In this document: positions 24,155 to 36,723 of the stretch, piece by piece
Layout: every line of letters begins with the position of its first letter
Numbering within the stretch: position 1 is the first letter of the stretch
Assembly (NCBI GenBank): GCA_000469685.2
Contig: LS997563.1
Coordinates: forward strand, 4,289,281-4,353,280
Reading direction: 5' to 3'
Source: Haemonchus contortus
Lineage: Eukaryota; Nematoda; Chromadorea; Rhabditida; Trichostrongylidae
Length of the DNA stretch: 64,000 nt
Position numbers and translations under genes: made by a program
The notes under the pieces: model-generated
The model's database searches: none
Told to the model about the DNA's origin: nothing
The model's input: only the letters and a program-made list of their open reading frames with translations

Positions 24155-25420
24155 GGAAAGTGTGACGGAAATTGACGTGAACATTCCCCTTGCGACCGTT
24201 GGTTGTACCCCTCAGGACTATCGATGTCATCCCTACTCTTCGTCGTACCTTCGGCCTATGGGTGCAATGGGGGGCCGAATGGTGAGGAAGGCCAAGAAGC
24301 GCCGCTACCGCACGGTCCAAAGATCAGATCCCAGAGTGGTGAATATCCACGCCATCCGACCTTTCTTCCATCCATTTGGGTAGAGTAATTGATGGAAGAA
24401 TCATCTGGATGGGTAAAAGCTGTACAACCATGTACTAGGGATTGCCCGTAATTAAGTCAGACGTCTGACGCTCCCAGACAATGATTCCTCCTACGATTAC
24501 TTTTTGTGGTCGTTGAGCATCACAATTGAAATCGCAGGAGACATCATAATCTCAATTCAATTTAATTCAGTAGATTTTCACAGCAAAGGCGACCAATGAT
24601 TAACAAAGTTCCAAGTGACTCATGCGAGGAGCCCCGAGCGTCTCGCTCAAAAGGCTTCCTCGGTTAACTTTGTCAATTAGGCGTAGTAAGGCATACACTA
24701 CAAATGAGATGTAGTCACGAATAAGTACCTAAGAGCAGCAATGCAAAAATATACTACTTAGCAAAGCATTTGAACTTTACTCGGGAAGTCGGATGACGTC
24801 GTCAGCGCTACAATATGCTTTGTACTCTACTGGCACTCGAAATTGCTGTAAAATGAACTTGACATTCCAAAAGTGTAGTCTACAGATTACTTACTGCTGC
24901 AGAGCACATATGGTGTACCTAGGTGAATTACGAACTTGCATTTGATTTGGTTCCCATGAGCCGAAACCGGAGAAACGAACATCGTGATGGCTGACCTGTG
25001 TAGGGTTGGGAACGAAACAGAACGAAACGACCACTTGCAAGTTTTGTGCTTATCTCAGTCTGAAAAGCACTAAATATAAACATCTTCGAACTCATTCTAT
25101 GATCTGGGGTTCTTTTTCGAGCTCTTGGACAACATTGAACGTGCCGCCAGTTCATCGCGCCCTGGAAATCGGCAATGCGATCTGGCAGTAAGTTCGAGCG
25201 TTCATGGTCCAGAGAAGGCGTCTCAGCCTATAGATAACTCTCGTATCACTTTTAGTCGAGGGTCATTCTGTAGTGTGACGTTGGCCGCGTGCAACAAAAA
25301 CTTCAACAGTAAATCTAGTTTGTTTCATCCGGAAGCTAGAAATACCTCTCTGATAAGTCTGCGACGTTCCAATATAGCACGGATGTCGCTGTCAGATCGG
25401 TAAACAACCCACGTAGACCG
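24155..25420. other. Intergenic stretch, nothing recognised
   Basis: Only short overlapping open frames on both strands. No recognised domain, repeat or RNA. Confidence 0.45.
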
Positions 25421-25429
25421 TTATAAGGG

Positions 25430-25830
25430 CTCAGAGATAGGTTCGATTGAAAAAAACTCTCATAGCGCACGAGTTTCAATGACGTTGAAAGGCTAAACCA
25501 TCCCATAGGACTCCCCTAATGAGGTTCAAACAAATTGTCATGATCCATTGTGCCAGTGAAAGGCAGTGTTAGACAGTTCTAGCTGGAGGTAGTCAGCTCT
25601 TTGCGCAATTGCAACAATCGTGAAATCTCGTCCAAAAACCTTCCATGCTATTTTCGTCGTGGTAATCTCGCACAACTCTTATTCCCACTACTTTTAGAAG
25701 TCTTCATTCATCAGAGAAAAGAGCAGATTTTTTCGCATTCTTTGCCACCGATGGACTACCTTTCAACAACACTTCCGCTTTCCAACTTAAAAAGGATACC
25801 TCGAAGTTATCCTGAACGATGCCTTTAATG
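25430..25830. repeat. Unclassified 0.4-kb interspersed repeat, copy 1
   Basis: Shares long stretches with 39736-40150 in the same orientation and 44560-44995 in reverse: GTAGTCAGCTCTTTGCGCAA, GAAATCTCGTCCAAA, CCATGCTATTTTCGTCGTGG and TGGTAATCTCGCACAAC. No coding domain recognised. Confidence 0.65.
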
Positions 25831-25834
25831 ATGC

Positions 25835-27400
25835 ATTTACTCTTCCCGGTTTGAATCAAAAGTTTCCAAGTATCTGATCGTTTTATAGAAAAAAAACATT
25901 CATTGAAAAATACGTGGGGATTATCACAAAAAAATAGCACTGACGAGATGCTCCTACGTGAGTTTCACGAAATTCCGCTGTGTGAGCTTCAATAGGAAGT
26001 AATCAGCCTCCCTCGGGTAGCTTATTGGATTAGTGAAAGCCATTTTTTTGATTCACTTTTTTCCGCAACAAAAATGTCAAAGAATTGTAGTTCCTATGGG
26101 AGGATATGAAAAAAAGCTCCCATGCCTCGGTTTGAAGCTCTTCAGACTCCAGAAAGCGCGGCGATTCGGACCTCATTGGATAAGCTGATCTGGGCCCTAC
26201 CCTACTGCCAAAGGCTACTCAAAATCAGTTATTTCATTTCATTGCCCCCTTCTCCGTCCCCCTTTTTTTGAGAAGTCGATCACTGAATCTTTCCGTCATC
26301 ATCTTAGGCAATGACATATTAGCATCTAATAGATCTTTCGTATAATTAACAGCATAAGTATGAAAACATCCCGAGGGATACAATAATCATAACTACAGCT
26401 CAGAGAACTAGTAGGGAATCAAAGTTTACAGGAAGGAAGTCTGCAAGAAAAGACATAAAATGCTGGTTGGTCTGTGATCAACTAATTTTCCCCGAGAAGT
26501 ACCCATGTCATGAACTTCCGAGTGGGCTCCAAGCTTCAGGGCCTCCCCACTGACTTCCAATAATCTGATTAGTTCAGCTGAAGTCTTTCCAATTACAAGT
26601 ATGCCTTTTGATTTCCGTTCACGACCAGTAGAGATGCCACTGAACTAAAGTCCATTTGTCCTAGAATCCGCAGGACTGTTGTCCGGGCTGAAGGCATCTC
26701 CACTTCCAGTGACTTTAAGTGGTCCTAGGTATGGGAGCTTTACTCTTCCCCTGAAAATGTAGCTCAAGCATGTCAGCGTACTGAACCCTCTTCAAATCCT
26801 TATCCGGATGAGTGTACTCCTTAGGATCCCAGATAAAGAAGCAGAGGATATTAGTAAGAAAGCAATGGGATTATCACATTCCAGCCCACATTCTTGAGTA
26901 ACACCACAGATGATTGTTCTTACGTAGGGATCGTATTGGATGGAAGTAGTTCCATACCCGTAACTTGGTTACGAATGATGTGGAGCATTAAAATACTACT
27001 TTGTAAGCTATTCGAAACTCTGACGAGGATCAATTCAAGACCTGGAAACCCACACATTATGAAGAGTTCCCCTGCCTAAGTACCTGCAACAAATCATCTC
27101 TGACAACTTTTTCGTACTGCATTAGTCTTTTGACATGTGCATCTCAGCTGGTGAGATTGCAAAGGCTACACCCTATTCCAAAATAGTCTCACTTACATCT
27201 ACAAAGAAGAAAGAATTTATTGAACACTAATTACTCTAGGTTTTACATTCGTTTCACCATTTAATGAGAGGAACTGGAACTGATCAACATCGAAAAACAA
27301 AAGCAGGCTCGATGTAGTAACGTCTGGTTAATGTTTTCTCTGAAAGGTCATAGCACAAACCACAGGTGTGACATTATGCAACACAGATTCCTTTTCCATT
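25835..27400. other. Intergenic stretch, nothing recognised
   Basis: AT-rich sequence with short open frames only. No supported features. Confidence 0.45.
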
Positions 27401-27401
27401 T

Positions 27402-27680
27402 GGTGGGATAGAGACGAAACAGTGCCAAAAGACGCACTATCAGTCACTCGGTTCGAAGATCGCATCCCGGCTCAACACTAGCCCAAGCTAACAAAGTCTT
27501 CCATCCTCCTAGGGTCGATTAATCGGTACCAGTCCGGTCTGGGAGGATAAAAACAGCGAATATTGTACATGGGATGGTATCTGCAATACATATGTGTAGG
27601 CCCCATGCAGATTCAAAGCACACCTACTGTTCAAATCGAGAATCGCGTGCGGTGCCCATTCCACAAAAGGATATGTATAT
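27402..27680 (+). repeat. tRNA-derived SINE copy
   Basis: Head with a B box (GGTTCGAAGATCGCATCCC, carrying a small insertion), then body landmarks GGTACCAGTCCGGTCTGGGA, GGATAAAAACA and GTGTAGGCC. It forms a loose inverted pair with the copy at 27994-28200. Confidence 0.7.
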
Positions 27681-27993
27681 CATCAAGGATCGGTTCTCCT
27701 TCCATCAGCGATCTAACATTTCGGACACACTTATAATCTGTTTTCTTGAATATACCGAGAAAAGGGAGCGCATTCAGTGAACAAATGAAATCTTCCAAAT
27801 ACATATAAAAGGAGTGACTCAGCTTGGAAGGGGAAGTCTAGGATATGGCGCGATCTCATAGAGGTTGTCCATACTCAATACTGCCACTACAATATCACAG
27901 ATTATGGGTAAACTTTCAACCTTTCAAGGTACCTGAACCTGTTCCTAGTGGAAGTAGGAGACGTAGTTCTCTGACACTAATCGGTCCCCCTTC

Positions 27994-28200
27994 TGGAATG
28001 TGCCACGGCATTCAACCTGTATTCAAAATCGTACAGCCGGTTCGAATGCGTATGGGGCCCATACAATGACTTGAGGTGCCAACCGTTGCACACGTCAGTA
28101 CTGCTATCCAACCAGATGAGTTTGGTACCAATTATCCAGCCCCGGAGCCGTGGTTGGCCCGAGCTCAGTTCACCATATGCAACCACTACCTCCGCCGGAA
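27994..28200 (-). repeat. tRNA-derived SINE, partial copy
   Basis: Reverse-oriented body: AATCGTACAGCCGGTTCGAA, CATACAATGACTTGAGGTGC, and GAGTTTGGTACCAATTATCC. The tRNA-like head is heavily diverged or missing. Confidence 0.6.
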
Positions 28201-29092
28201 CCTCCCTTTCCAAGCAGAAGACGTCATAACAGCTTTACCGTTGATTCTTCGAAACTAGTCGACAACATAACTGGCAAGGGACATTTATAGTACATTTGTA
28301 CACGGGTTTTGAATCAGTCGTCACATTTGCAGAGGATTTAGGACACTTATTGGATGACATGCAAACAATCTCGAATTGCTTCGAGGTCTATAGAGAAGAC
28401 AATTGAATTGAAACGTCAGGCTGTCGAATTAATATAATAAATTGTTCCACCTCGAAACCCTTTCGGTACATGAATATTGTAGTAATTGTTCACTTATAAT
28501 TATTCCAATATTATTGTATTATATTTGCATCTATGTATCACAACTGGATTACAATCTGGCACAAAACACTGGAAAAATGCAAGCCTTCTCGACATTTTCT
28601 TGACAGCGCCATTTGATAGGATAATTCAAAAGCTCCTAAGAAAACTAGCAGATGTGCTGCATGAATTTGCACATCTCCAGATTTTCATCCTGTCCATGTT
28701 TTCAGAAATACGCCAGCCTAACGTCAGTTGTGTTGCAATAACCGCAAAGAACTATCGCATCCAAGAAAACTTTTTCTAAGAGCTTAGGTTTCCCCTTCGC
28801 GATTGTCTAATCAGGATTAGTTCTGGATTTATCAAATACCCGAAATCCTAGAGTTTCACTAAAAACCCTCTTAGGATTAGAGCCGTATGGAATTTTGTTC
28901 CATCATGTGTCGGTTAAGCATGCCGACATTCTAACCGGGCGATTGTGTTGCCCTAAATGTATATGAAGCTGATCTCACTGAAATAAACGAAGGTCCTGAA
29001 CAGACTTGATTTTGACGTAACATCTCAAAGGATCTCGATTCGGGAATGCACTCGATCCGCTGGAAGGCATAAGGAGAAATGATAAAAGTATT

Positions 29093-29155
29093 GGGGATGC
29101 GTGGGCGCATCCTTCAGATGTGAACCACGTCTGAGGGATGCGCCCATGCATTCGA
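29093..29155. repeat. Short inverted repeat made of two SINE 3' ends
   Basis: GATGCGTGGGCGCATCC at about 29097 is repeated in inverse complement as GGGATGCGCCCATGCAT from 29135. The arms are separated by a dozen or so bases. It looks like a + strand SINE tail fragment abutting the tail of the minus-strand SINE. Confidence 0.7.
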
Positions 29156-29392
29156 CTATCATCAAGAATCGTAACCCTATTCGGATGCGTATGTGGAATA
29201 TATTATACAATGACCTTGCGGTAGCCAGCTGATGAACATGTCAGTGCTTTTATCCTCCTCGATGAGTCTGGTACCGTTTAACCGACGCCAGACACATGAA
29301 AGGCTTGGCTAGCCTAAGCGACTATCGATACGGGATTCGAACCCGTGACCACGCGTGTGTGAAGTGCGCCACTGCAACTACACCAAAGTACC
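29133..29392 (-). repeat. tRNA-derived SINE, best-preserved head
   Basis: Read on the minus strand, 29392-29326 is tRNA-like. It contains an A-box-like TAGTTGCAGTGG and a perfect T-arm (ACGGG, loop TTCGAAT, CCCGT), the B box of an RNA polymerase III promoter. The body follows with TGGTACC, GAGGATAAAAGCACTGAC, a GCTGGC block, GCAAGGTCATTG, and a 3' region ending in GGGCGCATCCCTCAG. Such elements are transcribed by Pol III and copied by a LINE. Ten or more related copies in this window share the same head-to-tail order. Not a functional tRNA: no acceptor stem pairs. Confidence 0.85.
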
Positions 29393-29399
29393 AAATCTA

Positions 29400-31740
29400 T
29401 CTCAAGCATTCTGCATTGAAAACAATGCAACTTCTCCACTCGTTTTGTCCATTCTGAGGTTGAAACAGAGGGGGACATCAGAAGAAAGACACTTTCCAAT
29501 TTTTCCCGTAGCATAATCAGTACTTGACTCACCAGAGCATGTCTTTAGGTCTGTATTCGCTCCTATTCATTGAGACTTGAAGGTGTTCTCAAAACGAATT
29601 GTGAGACTCTTCTGGGTACACTGCTGATTCAGGGTACTTGAAAAGGTACAGATATCTCTGACCTAATAAACAATAAATAAAGTAGTTCACTTAAACCCAT
29701 TGAAAACTATGGTAAACAAACTTTTGAGTTTTTTTTTGTCGAGACAGTTAGAAAAAACCAGAAACATTCCATGTCCTTGAATGAATGACGTGTTACAATG
29801 ATTTGTTCACAGTGACAAGTGCAGAATCTTGCTGAAATTACGGCTCCATCATCAAAATGGTAAACAAGGCCTTACGTCGACGAACTCCTCCGACGATACG
29901 CTTACCCCTGATCATATTGCATCGGCATTACAGTAACACCGGGCACAGAGAGATTTGCTTATCAATTGCAATTTTCTGCAATTTTATTAAAAACTGTCTG
30001 TTCAACCGGCTTGAAGCGATGATTCTTAAAGTTCAACAAGGACATTCTGAAAAAGGGGCAAAAAAGTAATTGAAATTGCAACTGTATGGTGGCACATTCC
30101 AGCACCATCCGTCTCACCAAACGAATCGACCAAAGTCCTATCTAGCGGTGTGCAGGCGGAAACCCTTCTGCAGCCTGGAACCACTACAGTCTTCGAAGAT
30201 GCCGGGATAACAGAAACTAATGAACCCCTACACTCATAACTCTTCATAGTGGCAATTTGTATGGAGTTCAAAAGAAAATCTGATGAGGGGTTTCTCATCG
30301 AATATTACTGGAATGTTCTGGAAAGTTCTGACTGGGTCATTGCTGTGGTTATTTGTTCTTCATGCTCATTGGACTATAGTCTTTCCAAGCATTATATTTT
30401 TGAGGAACTTTTAACATTTACTCTTACCTCCCCCTATAAATGTTCGGGTAATCTATCTGTGGGTGTTAATCTTCAAAAGGGGATGTACTGTACGAAGTAC
30501 TTCGGGAAATTCCAAAACGATTTCCGTGGTCGACCTTCAATTTGAGTTTGGCCTTACAAGAAATGATTCAATCGTAAAAGGTCTTGGCATATTGGATTTC
30601 CTACTGAAATTGTGGCTACATCAGTTTATTGCAGAGAATTTTGAACGTAGTGAACCCATCTTCGGTCGGTAAAGAAAAACCAAGCAAAGCGAAACCCTAC
30701 AGCTAATTATTAGGCAATTGACTTGAAATCTATCCCATCATAAGCAGGCAAGCTGTCTAACCTCATGCAAGTTCCTCCGTAGGATAGACATAGTCAGAGA
30801 GCTGAGTGGAACAAGAAGCTCTGCACTTTGACAGGTCTGATTCAGCTCGGCTTAATCTTTCTATGATTGATGGACCCATCCAGACCAAAGTCCAAAGTGA
30901 GCTATTTAATACTTTATAGATGTCAACCAGGGCGATTATCCCCTCTCAGAAAAGAAGTTTTCATTCCTGAGATGCCCGATCCTTCGAACACTCTACAGCA
31001 CATCATTATCAGCCCTTATCTCGTTTTCTGAAGTTCTCCATGCTACGGAAGACCTATTTCCTGAATGGGAGTTATTCAATTAAAGCAAAGAACTGTATGG
31101 TCTTAAAAACCGTCGTATCGTCCAGATCTGCAGCACTTACAAAAAACGTACTTGACGGCTTTAAGAACGAGTTGAAATGCCGTACCGGGTCCAACCGATC
31201 CACATTTCTCAGAGCTTGTGAGCTCTGAGCTTATGGGCTTGAACAGCTCAGACAAGTTTCCGTGAGCCTAAGTTCATCTTTCAAGTTTCGACCTCTCTCA
31301 TAAATGAAAGAGCCTACCCCTGATGTTGGTCTTTTTTCCTAGTTATCTCACTATTCCCTACCGTCGTCCACAATAATTTTTTGAGTCTTTCCAACTAGAA
31401 ACCTGGAATCACTCTCATCACGCCGGCATCCATGTGAGCCCCAGGTGACATTGAATTCACATTACTTCTTCTTTCACCTCTGGATTTCCCTTGTACGTAG
31501 GCGATATAATTTGAGGTATTAATTCATCATTGTGTCAATTGGCAACAATGGAAGGTAAAAAGGGCTTTTCCCTGATTACTTTTCTTTGAAAAATCAAACT
31601 ATGTGCTTCTATAGGAAATGAATTTCACGTGTCACTATGAGAAACAATATTCAGCTCAAAAAGTGAGTTTTAGGCCGTTTTCAAAGAATAGTACTAGCCA
31701 GGTGGTTTAAGTAGGTTGTATGTTTGCAATGGAAGAGGTA
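29400..31740. other. Intergenic stretch, nothing recognised
   Basis: Several open frames of 60-100 codons on both strands without recognisable domains. No phased exons could be joined. Confidence 0.45.
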
Positions 31741-31744
31741 TTCA

Positions 31745-32000
31745 ATGACCTACAAGTTCGCATAAACTATAGTAAAGGGTAGTAATAGGAGGTTATTATC
31801 AATAGATGGGAAACAAAGGAAAAATCGCCCCCCAAAGAGTCAGTTTGATTTAATCTCTGGATTTTTTTCATTTCTATACCTATCCTTTGGCTTCCATCTA
31901 GGAGTAGTCTGTTGATACTCGCGTTTGTGATACCCTATGGCATTATGTGAGGGAAGGATCAGCAAAAACTAAAATTTTACTCAATAACCGATGAGTAGCT
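31745..32000. repeat. Diverged direct repeat, copy 1
   Basis: Matches 32583-32845 in the same orientation through GACCTACAAGTTCGCATAAA, TAGTAAAGGGTAGTAATAGG, TACCTATCCTTTGGC and GGAAGGATCAGCAAAAA. The copies start about 840 bp apart. Origin unknown: local duplication or two insertions of an undescribed repeat. Confidence 0.6.
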
Positions 32001-32582
32001 GGAATTTTGCGAAATTTTTATAAAAGTTCCAAGCAATTGGTTCGCAGTTGGTACACCCTTGTTCTGCAGATGCTGTCTCAATGCTTCACCCTATAAAGTA
32101 AGGGAACTCGAGTAAAGTCCAATTCACCTTAACAAAGGACGTAAAGGGAAAAACAAATTGACCGCAAAACTAAAGCGATTAGTCATGTCGAATAAGAACT
32201 GTGAAGAAATCCCCAAAAAAACGTTCCATTAGTATATTAATTCAAGCTAAGGGAAGAAGTTTTGAGAAAAAAGTAGTGCTCAAAATGTGCCTCAAATTTC
32301 ATTTTGTACATGGAAAATTCACGTGAACGAGTTCCAAGACTCTACATTGCATAAAACGTTATCGGTTTACTTAATAACTAAAATGCACGGGGTTTAATTT
32401 TTAATACTTTGGAACGAGTTGTGATATTTGCCGGGGATTAGGTTGGGACGCTTCTTCAGCGTTTGCTGGAACATTTCTTTGTTCGTAATGGAAATTGGAA
32501 CTAAAAACCTGGATGTGTAGGCAAAGCACAACGATACAGAAAATGTACTGGAACTTACTTTTACAAAGGAACAGAAGCTCAA

Positions 32583-32845
32583 TGACTTAGAAGTTTGGGT
32601 AAACTACGGTAAAGGGTATATAGTAGGTTATTATTAATGAATGCAAAGGGTAGTCATCCCCAAAGCGGCAGTTCGATGCGAGCTTCTGTACCTATTCTTT
32701 CGCTCCCATTTGGAGCGGTCTGTCGATAGCCTTCAAGATGCCCTAGACATTTGACGAGGGGAAGGATCAGCAAAAAATACAACTCCCGCCAAAAAAAGGG
32801 GGAGGGGAGGGAAAAGATCCCTAACCGATGGGTTAATGGGTTGCT
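32583..32845. repeat. Diverged direct repeat, copy 2
   Basis: Partner of 31745-32000. Shared landmarks are GACTTAGAAGTTTGGGTAAA, GGTAAAGGGTATATAGTAGG, TACCTATTCTTTCGC and GGAAGGATCAGCAAAAA, followed by AACCGATGGGTTAAT (AACCGATGAGTAGCT in copy 1). Confidence 0.6.
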
Positions 32846-32849
32846 TGAG

Positions 32850-33620
32850 TTGCTGTACGAACCTAGGCTGCGCCATGTACCTGAGTTTTTCAAATATTCA
32901 TCAGTATGAGTGCTGAGAAGTATTGGTCTTGAAACCGCTATTCAATACATTACGAATTTTCCCAGGCAGGATCCAGACTGGGGGAGTTTGTAGAGAATCC
33001 TGATGTTTTCTAGGTCACGTAATCGAGTTACTTTTTCCCAGTACGAACTCCGGTGGTTGTTATGTAGTTATACTGAGGTCACAGCACTGAACGATATATG
33101 GGATTATATGGGATCACAGATCCCATTTGGTGAAGAGTTAAGAACCATGTGTCCGCAAAAACGTTGAGAAGGTTCAATAGGTCCAGGATAGCAAGGCGAT
33201 AGTATAAGCGAAGGTTCGTCATAGCATACATAGCCTTATGAATGGCAACAATTATACGAGCTAAAAATAGCGCAACGACGATTCCTAATGACGTGAATAA
33301 GTCGTAGGATAATTTGTGGACGACGATGTCCTACAAAGAGGTTGATTGGTTCGAACTTCAGTTCACCTCTACAACTGCCATTACTACTAATTATTGTTTT
33401 TTTCTAGAGATAAAAGCAAAAATGTTGAGTTTCCCTGAAAGGATCTTCAGAAGGGTAAGGAACGGACTACAGTTCGGTAGGAGTTGATGCGAGAAGCGTG
33501 ACTTATTCCATGAGCAGAACCTACCCTATTCTTGGGAGCTCCTAGGTGTACATCGGTTTGTTAAGGACATCGTGAAGGCATACCTACTTATGGTAACCCG
33601 TAGTCAAAGGCCCCTGTAAA
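32850..33620. other. Intergenic stretch, nothing recognised
   Basis: No supported features. Confidence 0.45.
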
Positions 33621-33624
33621 GGGT

Positions 33625-33920
33625 AAAGGATGAAGCCTTAGGTGTTAATTAATCCCATTATTAAGATGCGCCCACGCATTCGACTTCTTGTCACAATCGT
33701 AATGACGTTATTGAATGCGTATGTGACCTATGCATTGATGAATTGGGGTGGCCACCTAACGTACTAGACGATGTTTATATCCTCCCAGACCTCGCACGGA
33801 CCAAAAGAGCCCGGAGTGACGAAAGACGCGATTGGTTAGGGAGAGTATCGATCCAGGATTCGATCCCCGAACTATGCACGTTCGGCAGCGCACCACATGC
33901 CACTACACAACCTCCACCCG
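33625..33920 (-). repeat. tRNA-derived SINE, near full-length
   Basis: Reverse copy with the distal 3' domain (AAAGGATGAAGCCTTAGGTG), GATGCGCCCACGCATTCGAC, ATCCTCCCAGAC and the head (GGATTCGATCCCC B box, GCGCACC, CCACTACACAACC). A 155-codon + frame at 33743-34210 runs antisense through it and is not a gene. Confidence 0.75.
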
Positions 33921-34761
33921 GAAGCTGCTGTCGCTATTTTGTATATATTCGGGAATATTTCAAACAGGTTTCAAGGTATTCCCAATTTCTACCCGATCCT
34001 AGAAAAACGGAAAAATTTTCTCTCCCTTGGAGTGTGACCACGGTTGCAATACTGCAACTACGTCAGCCATATGGGTCAATTATTCTTTGTACCCGGAGTC
34101 CTGTGCCAACACGAGGTGCAGGATGGAGTTCATGTAGACTTCAGCATCTCCATTCGCTCTACCAGGATGCCATAGTTGCCCACTCAGTGGTCAGGCACTT
34201 CAGACTGTAGGGCAACTCATGAGAATGGTCAAACGACGTGCACTCTGCCTTTCTTAGCTATGGGGGCCACATAGTTAAGTACAGTAGCTATCCCGTACCC
34301 TTTATATGTGTCCTTCAACTTCCTCTACTCGAGTCGAATCAATACAAGTTGTTCTTTTCCAGTACCCATATAATAACATACCGTGAGTCATTGTTTTCCT
34401 TAATTAATTCCCCCACTGTCGTCATTCTTGGGAGACAGCATCGATAGCCACACACACAGACGATTATGGCTTAGACTTGGGCTGTTTTTCTCGAAGTACA
34501 TCGTAAGATCATGTGAGTATGCATGATTCTGTAAAGTTTCTAATTAAACCTTTGGCGGTATACTTTGTGAGGACAGCACCAAGTAGGTAACATTTTCCAA
34601 CTAAATTACTACACCATCAATTATAAAGCTTCACCTTCTCCGTTATCATTTTGATGGGAATCCCCTATGCAGCTCGAAATTAGTCATGAGTCATTGGAAT
34701 AGCTGACTTCTCTTATGTTTGTTCTAACTGCTCAATAAAAATACTTATGCCAATATCAGTG

Positions 34762-35008
34762 CCGGTATGGGGTAGTGGCAAGTGGCGCACTACCACACTT
34801 TTATGGTCCAGAGATCGATTCCCGCACCTGTACTCGCTAAAGCCTGTACCCCATTTCTCCGGAGTCGACTGATTGGACCAGGTTTGTCTGGGAGGATAAA
34901 AGCACTGTCAGTGCATCAGCTGGTCACCGCAATTCATTGTATAAGCCGAATTCGCTATAAAGCCGCCATTTCAATTCCGAAAGGAGGTCCAATGCGGGAC
35001 GCAGCCCA
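34762..35008 (+). repeat. tRNA-derived SINE, near full-length
   Basis: Head GGGGTAGTGGCAAGTGGCGC with B-box-like GAGATCGATTCCCGC. Body TGGGAGGATAAAAGCACTG, GCTGGTCACCGCAATTCATT, GTATAAGCCG and AGCCGCCATTTCAATTCCG, then GCGGGACGCAGCCC. Confidence 0.75.
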
Positions 35009-35009
35009 G

Positions 35010-36600
35010 AAATGAAATAATAAAGCCAAAAGACTACATCCTTACCTTTTACCAAAGACTTCGAGGCCCAGATAAGCCGAATTTGCTATGACTGCCGAGG
35101 AAGTAGGGCTGACTTTTGTGGGGTCTCGTCGAGAAAGCAAGTCATTTTAGGGATTGCAAGTGCTCCCAACTTTTCCTCATCCATTTCGGTGTTCCCCAGC
35201 TGGTTTTTCATTTGCGTACCAATTAAAAGGATTTCTTTCAAGGGCAATTTTTTTTAAAGTTTCTAGGTACACATCCTTTAAATGCTTTAAAGGAGACGGA
35301 CCTCGAAACAATAGTTCAAGGATGTTTTCAATTCCATTCAACAGCGAGAAATCTAGTTTGAGTCACCTTCCGTTGAAATTAATCACCACCACAAACACTT
35401 GTTTTGAGTTTTTTTTTTCAAAATTCAATTGTACAAATTTCATAAAATTTTTATTCTCACGGAACAATTTTCCCAGTACACCACCCCATTCACGTGCAGT
35501 GCACCTGCGCGAAGGCGGAGGAAACCTGGTGGCGTGGTAAGACGTCATCCACGGGAAATTCTGTTTTCCGTTCCCTTTTTTTTACCGAGTACTTAAATAC
35601 CCAGAAAGAAGTACGTTTATGGGTTGTGTGAAAATATGGCGAAGTTTGGAGAGTGGGTCGCGTAAAACGAAGGAGACACGGACTTCCCACATTAATCAAA
35701 ATGCGGTAATGAATTATTCATGTTAAGGTGCCCAGACCAGCAAGTCCACTTGAGTCCAAGAAACGACATCGCTGAAACCTTGAAAGAAGAATAAAGTACA
35801 CAGGGTCGATGGATTCTTCACTTGAAAACTGATCATCCAATCTAATTTTCAGGGGCAATCCGAGGTTGACCTGTACCTTGCCATGGGTACGGGCCTGTAG
35901 AGTAAGAGAGACCTCGATGTATCTCCAAAGTCACCCCGTAACTTCTTAAGAAACTGCCCAACTTGCAGGAACCCACATGTAGCTTTGTTTACACGATCCA
36001 GGATTTGTACAAACTCTGGTCAAGGCCTCCAGCTATTGGGCCCTTTCCTCTTTGTCCTGCTCACTGTAATTAGCAGTGGTTCACTGATCCTTTGATGAAA
36101 ATTTGCATTTTTATTCAGATCCTATTTACGAAGTGGTTCCAATGCTTCCTTATACGACGAATGAACTTCCTTTCTTCCTGGTTACGTCCCGGATATCCAT
36201 ACCTACAAACCCGAACTGAACTCCCAGAAAAAGGTCGTCGCTCGAAGTGGCCTCGAAATTGTGGTAAGTGCAGTCCTGGGTTTGAAATTGTGATAAGTAC
36301 AGTTCAGTTCGACCACAGGCCTGCAACTGAGCCATGTTATTTTAGTTTCCATAAAGTTCAAAAGAATTTCCTGCAAAATTTCCTGCGGATTAGAATTGGC
36401 ACACTTTTTCATCTGGACAGAGCTCTCCGGAGGGCTTAAGCTTTGACAGTTCTACTTATCCACGAATAAAAGTGATCGCTGTCCTTTGTGTATTTGCTGG
36501 GGATGGCTTGGGAAGATTTTCAGGAGAACAGCTCTTCTGCAATGACTGACATATAGGTTCCGCTTTTTCTGATGGTCGCGGTTGACGTCGTCGCGTTGCG
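35010..36600. other. Intergenic stretch upstream of the insulin-like gene
   Basis: Open frames of 115-128 codons (35154-35540, 36092-36439) show no domain and are matched by antisense frames. At 36259-36302 the segment GTAAGTGCAGTCCTGGGTTTG is echoed by GATAAGTACAGTTCAGTTCG, a weak local duplication. Confidence 0.45.
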
Positions 36601-36624
36601 GATTCTCGCGTTGAACGATACTAA

Positions 36625-36670
36625 TTGGTATGGGCACAGGCCTTCTAGCGCCGCCCCCGAGCCATATAAA
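36625..36670 (+). promoter_or_regulatory. Core promoter of the insulin-like gene
   Basis: A TATA box (TATAAA, 36665-36670) lies 54 bp upstream of the ATG, placing a likely start of transcription near 36695-36700. Upstream are a GC box (GCCGCCCCCG, about 36651) and an inverted CCAAT box (ATTGG, about 36633). The combination suggests a regulated, Pol II TATA-type promoter, not a trans-splice-only start. Inferred from motifs. Confidence 0.6.
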
Positions 36671-36723
36671 GCGGCTCGAACAGGTGTCAACTCACCACAC
36701 GCTTACGGGCTTTCTGTTCGGCC

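Noticed and set aside
29326..29392. tRNA gene on the minus strand
   Set aside because: The T-arm is perfect, but there is no pairing acceptor stem and the sequence continues into the SINE body seen in many other copies.
33743..34210. 155-codon open reading frame
   Set aside because: Its first half runs antisense through a SINE; no domain or splice support.
35154..35540. 128-codon open reading frame
   Set aside because: Ser/Phe-rich translation typical of AT-rich DNA; antisense frames also open.
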